From an uncultured Bacteroidota bacterium (lineage in GTDB: Bacteria; Bacteroidota; Bacteroidia; Chitinophagales; Chitinophagaceae): DNA of 20,627 bases. The notes under the pieces are model-generated. The model saw only the letters and a list, made by a program, of their open reading frames with translations. It had not been told where the DNA came from and made no database searches. Position 1 is the first letter of the stretch. Each line of letters begins with the position of its first letter. Below, one piece after another: positions 1 through 6,525 of the stretch. The position numbers were made by a program, and so were the translations under genes. The stretch lies in contig CAIVKT010000028.1 in the NCBI GenBank assembly GCA_903906615.1, positions 1 to 20,627 on the forward strand, written 5' to 3'.

Positions 1-1182
1 CCCCTGTATCCCGAAGTTGAGTCCCAGCTTACCGGCATTGGCAAATGCAGGCAGCTTCTTATTCAGGTTCGGATTGAGCAAAAAATTCAACTGGCGTTCC
101 GCCAGCATAGACAGCTTGGTTACCACCAGTTTCAGCTTATCCATTTCCAGTGCCACATAGTCGCCATGAAAGTTACCACCATGAAAAATATTTTTGTTCT
201 TATGGTCTACGACCGGGTTATCATTAACCGAATTCAGTTCGTTCTCTATTACCAGTTGCGCTTGCAGCACAGTATCCAGTACGGGTCCGAGTATCTGCGG
301 TACACAGCGCAGGCTGTAATATTCCTGTACCTTATCATCCAGTACATCTTCGGTTATCTTCTTGTCGTAAAGATGCTCCTGGCGCTTGCGCAGCAGCTTG
401 CTTTTGCCGCCAAGGGTGCGCATCCAGGTAGCTACCTGCTGCTGCCCGTTGTGGTGCTTTACACTATTCAACTCCGCCGAGAAGGAATCATTATACGCTT
501 CCATCATCTCGTTGATCATCAGCGACAGCAGCGTACTCCACACCACGAGGCGTTTGGCCATGATCACATTGATACCGCCTATCCCCGTCATGGCCGATGT
601 GCCGTTGAGGATAGAGAGACCTTCGCGTATATGTATCTGCAATGGTTGCACCCCCAGGCTTTTGAATACGTTTTTGGCAGGTGTTACTTTTCCTTTATGG
701 AGAAATTCGCCTTCGCCTATCATACCCAGCGCCAGGTGCGCCAATTGCACCAGGTCGCCGCTGGCACCTACGCCGCCATGGCTGTAAATGCAGGGGTAAG
801 CATCGCTATTAATAAGTTCCGCCAATAATTTTACGGCATCTTCATGTATGCCCGAATAACCCAGCAGCATAGTATTGAGCCGTGCCAGCATCAGCGCCCT
901 TGTTTGCGGCGCAGATAATAATTTACCCATACCCGAGCTATGGCTGCGCACAAGGTTGTATTGCAGTTGCTGCATATCGGCATCGTCTATACGGTATTGT
1001 GCCATAGGGCCAAAGCCGGTATTTATGCCATAGATCAGCTTGCCTTTTGAAAACACTTTGAGGAACTCATAGCTGCGCTTTACGTCTGCCAATGACTTAA
1101 TGTCTATAGAAACGGGGATACCTTGCAGCACTACCCGGCCAAACTCACTGATGTCCAAATTTTTCCTCCCTACAGATACCAT
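1..1182 (-). CDS. Aromatic amino acid ammonia-lyase, tyrosine ammonia-lyase-like (partial, C-terminus beyond left edge)
   Basis: Enzyme of the histidine/phenylalanine/tyrosine ammonia-lyase family, which removes ammonia from an aromatic amino acid without a cofactor (tyrosine would give p-coumarate). The 394 residues seen include the catalytic Tyr51 in IYGINTGFG, the MIO-forming tripeptide Ala140-Ser141-Gly142 inside GGVGASGDL, and the later blocks EYYSLRCVPQILGP and NDNP. The reading runs off the window after GLNFGIQG, so roughly the last 100 residues are missing. The selectivity position reads Ser80-His81 (NLVRSHSSG), the pair found in classical HutH. From memory, however, the whole sequence is far closer to the Flavobacterium johnsoniae tyrosine ammonia-lyase type (IYG.NTGFGPMAQYRI, VEYYSLRCVPQILGP-like blocks) than to HutH, so tyrosine is my preferred substrate. 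ATG at 1182 is chosen. A TTG eight codons later (1158) has a GGGAGG box in front and is an alternative. It probably belongs to one unit with the two genes upstream on the same strand. Family is sure, substrate is inferred. Confidence 0.88.
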   Translation of the reverse strand, partial: MVSVGRKNLDISEFGRVVLQGIPVSIDIKSLADVKRSYEFLKVFSKGKLIYGINTGFGPMAQYRIDDADMQQLQYNLVRSHSSGMGKLLSAPQTRALMLARLNTMLLGYSGIHEDAVKLLAELINSDAYPCIYSHGGVGASGDLVQLAHLALGMIGEGEFLHKGKVTPAKNVFKSLGVQPLQIHIREGLSILNGTSAMTGIGGINVIMAKRLVVWSTLLSLMINEMMEAYNDSFSAELNSVKHHNGQQQVATWMRTLGGKSKLLRKRQEHLYDKKITEDVLDDKVQEYYSLRCVPQILGPVLDTVLQAQLVIENELNSVNDNPVVDHKNKNIFHGGNFHGDYVALEMDKLKLVVTKLSMLAERQLNFLLNPNLNKKLPAFANAGKLGLNFGIQG

Positions 1183-1269
1183 ACGGAACTGATTATACTT
1201 TTGATAAGGTTGTAAAGATAAAAAAAAGCAATGCCTGCTGAAATATGCAGCTATTTATATAGGAGAAGA

Positions 1270-2088
1270 TCAATCAGCCTTGCTGATCATGGAGGTAAAA
1301 GGATTGCGGAGGTTGCTGTATTCCATAAGGTCTACCTTTACGCTTCCCACCAATATGGGGCTGTCTACCCGCAATGGCAGGTGGTTTTCATCATCCGACA
1401 CCCATATGGTCATTTTTTCTCCACCGGTGAAAATGGTGCCTTGTATCAGCAGCGGTACTATCTTAATAGCATTAAAAGTCCCCATTTTAGTGGTGATCTG
1501 TTCCTTGCCCAGGTACTTTATGTACACATTATATACCTTATCATCAAGAAAAAGGTTAAACGGTATCTTATCTCCGGGCTTGTACCTGTTGTAATCTATA
1601 TTGCGGGCATAGAATATGCTGGAGAGTATATCCTGTGTGCCTTTAGGTATGGTATACAATTTTTTATTCGAAATGGCCTCTCCCTTTTTGTGATTAAAGG
1701 TCACATCCTGGTTTATTTTGGTTCCGCCCTCATTTACATCGCGCACAAACCTTTCTGGCAGCATGGTTTCCTTATCTATGTAGGTTTCATAGCGGTCCTT
1801 CACCTTAAAAAACCATTCGTACGAATGCGATGTTTTGCCATCACCGGTGATGTGGTATTCCTTTTTGCCGTTTATGTCTTCCAGGTCTGTTGAGAATTTA
1901 GCGGTCCCTGCATTTACCCATACAAAGCTCATGTTGTAATACACATGGAATGTAAGGCGCTCGCCATCTTTAAAACTGGTGTTGCGCGCCGCATCACCCT
2001 GCGCTGATGCAGCAAAAGCATTCGCAAGCAAAAAAACTATGACCGCTATATGTTTAAGACCAAACATCTTTATACTTTCTTTCATCAA
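1270..2088 (-). CDS. Secreted DUF3108 family protein
   Basis: This 272-residue protein starts with a signal peptide (hydrophobic segment about residues 11-27 ending AFAASAQG), so it is exported to the periplasm or outer membrane. The mature part fits the DUF3108 family: the opening FKDGERLTFHVYYNMSFVWVNAGTA, then a central block around DILSSIFYARNIDYNRYKPGDKIPF and a C-terminal block TIWVSDDENHLPLRVDSPILVGSVKVDL. Members are predicted beta-rich envelope proteins without a known activity. The stop lies 87 bp before the ammonia-lyase start, and the start lies 11 bp after the flippase-like gene, so co-transcription with that gene is likely. No catalytic residues can be named. Confidence 0.85.
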   Translation of the reverse strand: MMKESIKMFGLKHIAVIVFLLANAFAASAQGDAARNTSFKDGERLTFHVYYNMSFVWVNAGTAKFSTDLEDINGKKEYHITGDGKTSHSYEWFFKVKDRYETYIDKETMLPERFVRDVNEGGTKINQDVTFNHKKGEAISNKKLYTIPKGTQDILSSIFYARNIDYNRYKPGDKIPFNLFLDDKVYNVYIKYLGKEQITTKMGTFNAIKIVPLLIQGTIFTGGEKMTIWVSDDENHLPLRVDSPILVGSVKVDLMEYSNLRNPFTSMISKAD

Positions 2089-2099
2089 AATCGTGGTAT

Positions 2100-3044
2100 T
2101 TATCGTAATAACCTCATTCTTAAAATTAATATACTACCAATTATAGATGGTATGATCAGGTTCACCACCCAAATACCTGCTGTAGCCGCTAGGATACCAA
2201 TGGTATTTGACGAAAAAAGCCCGAATATATGCAGGCTCACCTTTCCCCGTATGCCAAGTTCCGTGAGGGCTACCGAAGGAACGACTGCCATTACCCAAAA
2301 GAACAGTCCCGCCATGCAAAATCCCTCTGCCAAAGGGAGTTCCACATTCATCCACCTAAGTAAAAACAAATACTGTGCCGTAAATATGATAAACCGCAAA
2401 AGAGAGATGCCCAGTATCCTTATTTGCTCCTTCGTGCTGATGCGGTTTAACAATTTGCCATACACGGCAAACCTCCGCAGCCATTTAAAACGCTCTAAAG
2501 ACGGTATTAAAGCCTCAAAACGCCAATATAGCAGAAAAAGGAAAACATTAACAAGCGCACATGCAACTAAAGTCAGCTTTGCAGCAACCGCCGGAAAAAG
2601 AATATTGTAATAGATAAGCCCTGCCAGGCCAAATATATACACAGCAGATAACTGCGCGATGCTGCCCAGTATGGCTACATTGATGTAGCGGAAAGTATTG
2701 CTACGGCCCAGGTAAAGTATTCTGCCGGGGTATTCTCCTATCCTGTTAGGGGTGATAATGGAAAACGCAACCCCCGCAAGGTAGCTGGCAAAGGTACGCC
2801 AATACGGCAGGGGTTCCACTCGGCGGGTGAGCAGGTGCCATTTATACGCTTCAAGGGAAGTGTTGGCAAATAGGAGTGCGATACAACAAATCAGGTAAAG
2901 TACCGGCCTGGTATGTTTCCACACGTCGGCACCTATGCCGGATAGTTGCTTCGTTACCTGCCCATAGATACTCCACAGCAGCAGCAGCGAGATAGCCGCG
3001 CCCGCAATATAGTTAAGCCATATTTTGGTACTTTTGTTCACCAC
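2100..3044 (-). CDS. Flippase-like integral membrane protein (lysylphosphatidylglycerol synthase TM-region family, UPF0104)
   Basis: A 314-residue polytopic membrane protein with about seven to eight hydrophobic segments, spread from residue 12 to the C-terminal IIPSIIGSILIL. It matches the membrane part of the MprF/UPF0104 family, including the diagnostic loop ITPNRIGEYPGRILYLGR near residues 118-135 and the later PSVALTELGIRGKVSL block. There is no soluble aminoacyl-transferase domain, so it is the stand-alone flippase-like half, with unknown lipid substrate. The start must be GTG at 3044 or the adjacent GTG at 3041, because an in-frame TAG lies immediately upstream and no ATG follows for more than 100 codons. 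It is divergent from ruvC with only 14 bp between the start codons, and is followed after 11 bp by the DUF3108 gene. Confidence 0.85.
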   Translation of the reverse strand: MVNKSTKIWLNYIAGAAISLLLLWSIYGQVTKQLSGIGADVWKHTRPVLYLICCIALLFANTSLEAYKWHLLTRRVEPLPYWRTFASYLAGVAFSIITPNRIGEYPGRILYLGRSNTFRYINVAILGSIAQLSAVYIFGLAGLIYYNILFPAVAAKLTLVACALVNVFLFLLYWRFEALIPSLERFKWLRRFAVYGKLLNRISTKEQIRILGISLLRFIIFTAQYLFLLRWMNVELPLAEGFCMAGLFFWVMAVVPSVALTELGIRGKVSLHIFGLFSSNTIGILAATAGIWVVNLIIPSIIGSILILRMRLLR

Positions 3045-3058
3045 CTAATTTTTATTCA

Positions 3059-3643
3059 TTGAAAGACAGCGAGATCATTCTTGGCATAGACCCCGGCACA
3101 TTGGTAATGGGCTACGGCCTTATCTCTGTAAACAAAAGTAGTGTATCAGTTATAGAAATGGGTGTATTGCAGTTGTCTAAGCATAAAGACCACGCGGAAC
3201 GGCTGCACCTCATCTTTAAAAAAATGGAAAGCCTCATCAAAGTACACCAACCGGTGGCTGTAGCCATTGAAGCGCCTTTTTTTGGCAAGAATGTGCAAAG
3301 TATGCTGAAGTTGGGCCGCGCTCAGGGGGTGGCAATAGCCGCCGCTATGATGAGCGGGTTACATGCCGTGGAATATGCGCCCCGTAAGGTGAAGCAATCC
3401 ATAACCGGCAGGGGCAATGCCACCAAGGAGCAGGTACTCACCATGCTACGGCACACCCTGGGCATTGTAGAAGATGTGCGCTTTATGGATGCCACCGATG
3501 CGGTAGCAGTGGCCCTGTGCCACCACTACCAGGGCAAGACCGCCCAGATAAAGAAAGAGCATGGAGCGCCTGCCGCAAAAGTGAAGAAAAACAAGGCTAC
3601 ATGGGAGTCATTTATTACCTCAAATCCCGGTAGGATTAAATAA
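3059..3643 (+). CDS. ruvC: Holliday junction resolvase RuvC
   Basis: RuvC is the endonuclease that nicks Holliday junctions symmetrically, working with RuvAB in recombinational repair. All four metal-binding acidic residues are visible: Asp11 in ILGIDPGT, Glu71 in AIEAPFFGKN, and Asp144 and Asp147 in FMDATDAVAVALCHH. Spacing agrees with the E. coli enzyme (7, 66, 138, 141). At 194 residues it is slightly long, owing to a basic tail ending TWESFITSNPGRIK, a tail I associate with Bacteroidota RuvC. The start is TTG at 3059: no ATG or GTG lies between the upstream in-frame TAA (3014) and the conserved core. ruvA and ruvB are not in the window. A promoter would have to lie inside the divergent flippase-like gene. 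Confidence 0.95.
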   Translation: MKDSEIILGIDPGTLVMGYGLISVNKSSVSVIEMGVLQLSKHKDHAERLHLIFKKMESLIKVHQPVAVAIEAPFFGKNVQSMLKLGRAQGVAIAAAMMSGLHAVEYAPRKVKQSITGRGNATKEQVLTMLRHTLGIVEDVRFMDATDAVAVALCHHYQGKTAQIKKEHGAPAAKVKKNKATWESFITSNPGRIK

Positions 3644-3724
3644 TACAGTCCATTTGCAAATATTATATGTAGCCGTTTATTAGTAAATTGTAAACAGATA
3701 TAGTATATTACCACGAATAACTAT

Positions 3725-3732
3725 TATATTTG
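3725..3732 (+). promoter_or_regulatory. Putative -7 promoter box of the response regulator gene
   Basis: TATATTTG is an exact match to the Bacteroidota -7 consensus TAnnTTTG and lies 17 bp before the ATG at 3750. No clear TTG -33 element sits at 17-23 bp spacing, so only half the promoter is supported. Confidence 0.4.
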
Positions 3733-3749
3733 TCTTACCATATCATACT

Positions 3750-4457
3750 ATGCCTAACCCAAAAGTAAAAGTATTATTAGTGGAAGATGACCCTGTGCTG
3801 GGTTATGTAGTGAAGGATTTCCTACAGAAACAGGACTTTGATGTAACACATTGCACCGATGGCGATACTGCCTGGCATCAGTTCATGAAAAACATCTACG
3901 ACATCTGCCTGCTCGATATATTGCTGCCCGGTAAAAAGGACGGCATGGAGCTGGCCAACAGCATCCGTAAAAAGAATGAGCATATCCCCATCATCCTGCT
4001 TTCGTCCAAAAATATGGACAATGATAAGATAGCAGGTTTTGAAACAGGCGCTGACGATTACATCACCAAGCCATACAACCTGAAGGAGCTGTTGCTGCGC
4101 GTACAGGTATTCCTGAAGAGAACAAAGAAAAAAGCAGAAGCGCAGCCTATGGTATTCCAGATAGGCGATCTTAATTTCGATTATACCAACCTCACACTCG
4201 GCAACGATAAAGTAGAACACCAGCTTACACAGCGCGAAGCAGACCTCGTGCGCTACCTGTGCATGAATGCCAACCGTGTGCTGAAGCGCGATGAGATACT
4301 GATGAATGTTTGGGGCAAAGACGATTACTTCTTAGGCCGCAGTATGGATGTATTCATTACCAAAGTAAGGAAGTACCTGCGCTCGCAAAATGCCGCCAAG
4401 CTACAGACCATACACGGTATAGGCTTCAAGTTCAACTATAATCCGCCGCTGAATTAA
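3750..4457 (+). CDS. OmpR/PhoB-family response regulator (orphan)
   Basis: A two-domain response regulator of 235 residues. The receiver domain (about 5-123) has the acidic pocket Glu12-Asp13-Asp14, the phospho-acceptor Asp56 in CLLDILLPGKKDGM, Ser85 in the switch position and Lys107 in the ITKPYN motif. The C-terminal winged-helix DNA-binding domain (about 133-230) shows the OmpR-type LTQREADLVRYLCMNANRVLKRDEIL and VDVFITKVRKYL-like helices, ending in the HGIGFKF wing. The overall architecture matches regulators of the RprY type in Bacteroidota, but the exact orthologue cannot be settled by eye. No histidine kinase is adjacent: ruvC lies upstream and the methyltransferase gene converges downstream, so the partner kinase must be elsewhere. 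Confidence 0.92.
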   Translation: MPNPKVKVLLVEDDPVLGYVVKDFLQKQDFDVTHCTDGDTAWHQFMKNIYDICLLDILLPGKKDGMELANSIRKKNEHIPIILLSSKNMDNDKIAGFETGADDYITKPYNLKELLLRVQVFLKRTKKKAEAQPMVFQIGDLNFDYTNLTLGNDKVEHQLTQREADLVRYLCMNANRVLKRDEILMNVWGKDDYFLGRSMDVFITKVRKYLRSQNAAKLQTIHGIGFKFNYNPPLN

Positions 4458-4465
4458 GCTGGTAG

Positions 4466-5482
4466 TTACACTATAGCCAACTCAGGTAGTTTTCTTGGTT
4501 CAAATTTTTTCATAGCTGCTGCTATTGCAGCTATATGCTGTGGCGTAGTGCCGCAGCAGCCGCCCACCAGGTTCACCCAGCCTTCCTTAGCCCACTCAGC
4601 GATCACGGATGCAGTATGCTCTGGGCTTTCATCATATTCGCCCATGGCATTAGGCAACCCTGCGTTGGGGTAAGCGCTTACATAGCAGGCTGCTATCTGC
4701 GACAGTTCTTCGATGTGCGGGCGCATCTGGTCGGCGCCCAGGGCACAGTTGAGGCCAATACTCAATGGATTGGCGTGCATCACGGAGATGTAGAATGCCT
4801 CCAGCGTTTGCCCGCTCAGCGTGCGGCCGGATGCATCGGTGATAGTGCCGGAGATCATCACCGGCAGTTTTTCTTTTTTAGTATCCCTGAAGTATTTATT
4901 CACAGCATAGATAGCTGCTTTTGCATTAAGGGTATCGAAGATGGTCTCTATCAAAAGGATATCAACACCGCCATCTACGAGTCCGCTGATCTGCTCATAA
5001 TAAGCATCGGCCAGTTCATCAAAAGTAACAGCGCGATAGCCGGGATTATTCACATCCGGCGACAGCGACAATGTTTTATTCATAGGCCCTATAGCGCCTG
5101 CCACAAAGTACTCATCGTGCGATAGCTGTAGCTCGGTAATGGCTTCTTTTGCAATTTTTGCAGCAGCCACATTGATCTCGTACGCCAGTGAAGACATATC
5201 ATAATCGGCAAGAGATATGACCTGCGAGTTGAAGGTATTTGTTTCGAGTATGTTCGCGCCTGCCTGCAGGTATTGCTGGTGTATCTCTTTAATTATTTGC
5301 GGCTGGGTAAGGCACAGCAGGTCGTTATTGCCTTTGACATCAGAATGCCAGTCTTTGAAGCGCTCGCCACGGTAATCCTTTTCCTCCAGCTTAAAGCGCT
5401 GTATCATGGTGCCCATAGCGCCATCGATTATGAGGATACGGTCGTCGAGTAGTTTTCTGAGTTTTGCTTCGGTATTCATCAT
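4466..5482 (-). CDS. metH (N-terminal module): Stand-alone homocysteine S-methyltransferase module of cobalamin-dependent methionine synthase
   Basis: The 338 residues correspond only to the first module of MetH, the zinc-dependent homocysteine-binding barrel that accepts the methyl group to form methionine. The three zinc ligands are present: Cys246 (GLNCALGA) and Cys309-Cys310 (GGCCGTTP), nearly identical in position to Cys247/310/311 of E. coli MetH. Other family blocks are [44 protein letters not shown] and [16 protein letters not shown]. The protein ends just after the barrel (LPELAIV), so the folate, cobalamin and reactivation modules must come from another gene, as in the split MetH arrangement of many Bacteroidota. 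That second gene is not next to it. Two ATG codons are adjacent (5482, 5479). The gene converges on the response regulator with 8 bp between stops. Confidence 0.92.
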   Translation of the reverse strand: MMNTEAKLRKLLDDRILIIDGAMGTMIQRFKLEEKDYRGERFKDWHSDVKGNNDLLCLTQPQIIKEIHQQYLQAGANILETNTFNSQVISLADYDMSSLAYEINVAAAKIAKEAITELQLSHDEYFVAGAIGPMNKTLSLSPDVNNPGYRAVTFDELADAYYEQISGLVDGGVDILLIETIFDTLNAKAAIYAVNKYFRDTKKEKLPVMISGTITDASGRTLSGQTLEAFYISVMHANPLSIGLNCALGADQMRPHIEELSQIAACYVSAYPNAGLPNAMGEYDESPEHTASVIAEWAKEGWVNLVGGCCGTTPQHIAAIAAAMKKFEPRKLPELAIV

Positions 5483-5483
5483 G

Positions 5484-5491
5484 CAAAGGTA
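5484..5491 (-). promoter_or_regulatory. TAnnTTTG-type -7 box immediately before the methyltransferase start
   Basis: On the minus strand TACCTTTG is followed by a single C and then ATG ATG. It is an exact -7 consensus match. If used, transcription would begin at about the start codon and the mRNA would be leaderless, or translation would start at a later codon. Confidence 0.35.
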
Positions 5492-5540
5492 GGGGATTGG
5501 GGAATATGGGTGAAATGGGATAATCTATACACGTATAATA

Positions 5541-5610
5541 GCAATATATTGCCGGCTTAGGTGAGGGAACACAAAACGGAGTACTATTTGGAAGATGTTG
5601 GCAATATATT
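5541..5610. repeat. Paired GCAATATATT repeats (11-bp inverted repeat) in a divergent intergenic region
   Basis: AATATATTGCC (5543-5553) and GGCAATATATT (5600-5610) are perfect inverted copies with 46 bp between them. With one mismatch the match extends to 13 of 14. The left copy lies inside the palindrome GCAATATATTGC (5541-5552). The decamer GCAATATATT also recurs as a direct repeat exactly 60 bp apart. The pair sits between the divergent methyltransferase and thioredoxin-fold genes and could be an operator pair or a long-range hairpin. Confidence 0.5.
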
Positions 5611-5710
5611 ACTGTTTTTTAGTGTAGCGTAGTAAAACATAATATAATGGCATATTTGTGAGGGTAAATAATGTATTAGATGTCATATCCATACACACTA
5701 AAGACAACCA

Positions 5711-6346
5711 ATGAAAAAGACTAAAATAATATTACTCTCACTATCTTGTTTTCTTTCCTTCTCTTCTTTTAAAAATGAGGGTGTGCTGAATCATCCCATG
5801 CCTTTATTGCCAAATAAAACGCTGGATGGACAAACTATTGATGCAGATTACTACAAAGGGCACGTGACTATTGTGAGCTTTATGTTCATAGGCTGCATAC
5901 CGTGTATGAACGAGATAAGTGTACTGGATGAAATACAAGATGAATATGCGGCAAACTTGCACCTGCAAATACTTTGTGTGGCCAGGCAGATGAGGGAGCA
6001 AATGATACAATTCAATGATACCGGCAATAGCTCCTGTTTCAGCATGGTAAGAAGAGCTATGAAGGTGAATCCTATCAGTTATACTATACAACCGGGCTGT
6101 GCAACTGAGCCGAGTAAAATGGTAGTGAAAGATATGACTGAAGATGGAAAGAGTAAAGATGTGTCGCTAAAAAGTGAATGTAATACGATTGAAGAAACGT
6201 TTGGGATAGCAGCCTTTCCTTGCATTTTCTTTGTTGATAAAAAAGGCATCGTTAGGAAGATAGAAGAAGGTGGCCCGGGAGTGCAGAACGACCCCCCATT
6301 TCATGATAAGATCAAAAATGAGATAGATGCTTTGCTGGCGGAATGA
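5711..6346 (+). CDS. Exported thioredoxin-fold (TlpA/SCO-like) redox protein
   Basis: A 211-residue protein with an N-terminal signal sequence (Lys2-Lys3, then a hydrophobic stretch to about residue 19). Cys13 in LSLSC could alternatively be a lipobox. The thioredoxin-like fold is shown by the strand HVTIVSFMFIGCIPC with the redox pair Cys62-x-x-Cys65, and by the cis-proline region AAFPCIFFVDKKGIVRKI (Pro170). The region between them is longer than in thioredoxin and contains extra cysteines (89, 109, 130, 157, 171), which is unusual for TlpA-type proteins. It probably acts in the periplasm as a thiol-disulfide reductase or metallochaperone-like protein, but the partner is unknown. It is divergent from the methyltransferase and appears monocistronic. 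Confidence 0.75.
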   Translation: MKKTKIILLSLSCFLSFSSFKNEGVLNHPMPLLPNKTLDGQTIDADYYKGHVTIVSFMFIGCIPCMNEISVLDEIQDEYAANLHLQILCVARQMREQMIQFNDTGNSSCFSMVRRAMKVNPISYTIQPGCATEPSKMVVKDMTEDGKSKDVSLKSECNTIEETFGIAAFPCIFFVDKKGIVRKIEEGGPGVQNDPPFHDKIKNEIDALLAE

Positions 6347-6430
6347 ACTTGTTTTCGGCTGCCTCGGGATTCATTAATAATCATTTAATACGCCCTCCAA
6401 ATAAAATCTTTTCCCAAAGGAAAATATGGT

Positions 6431-6438
6431 TAACTTTG
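6431..6438 (+). promoter_or_regulatory. Putative -7 promoter box of mgtE
   Basis: TAACTTTG matches TAnnTTTG exactly. Transcription would start near 6444 and leave a leader of about 80 nt before mgtE. No TTG is seen at -33. Confidence 0.45.
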
Positions 6439-6450
6439 CGTGCCTTTCGG

Positions 6451-6465
6451 GATGGCGGGGCCATC
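6451..6465 (+). promoter_or_regulatory. GC-rich hairpin at the 5' end of the mgtE leader
   Basis: GATGGC-GGG-GCCATC forms a perfect 6-bp stem with a three-base loop, a few bases after the predicted transcription start. It has no T run, so it is not a terminator. It may protect the 5' end of the transcript or be part of a larger leader fold. It does not resemble the known M-box by eye. Confidence 0.4.
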
Positions 6466-6525
6466 GCAGCAGCCAATCCGAACAGGTCTTACTCCGATTT
6501 CTAAATCATTAAAATATGGGCGACA

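Noticed and set aside
166..828. 220-codon plus-strand open frame
   Set aside because: It lies opposite the clear ammonia-lyase coding sequence, and its product has no coherent pattern.
1231..1893. 220-codon plus-strand open frame
   Set aside because: It is antisense to the DUF3108 gene, which has a signal peptide and family motifs.
5483..5710. SAM or cobalamin riboswitch upstream of the methionine synthase module
   Set aside because: I could not find the conserved core elements of either class, and the gene appears to have almost no leader.
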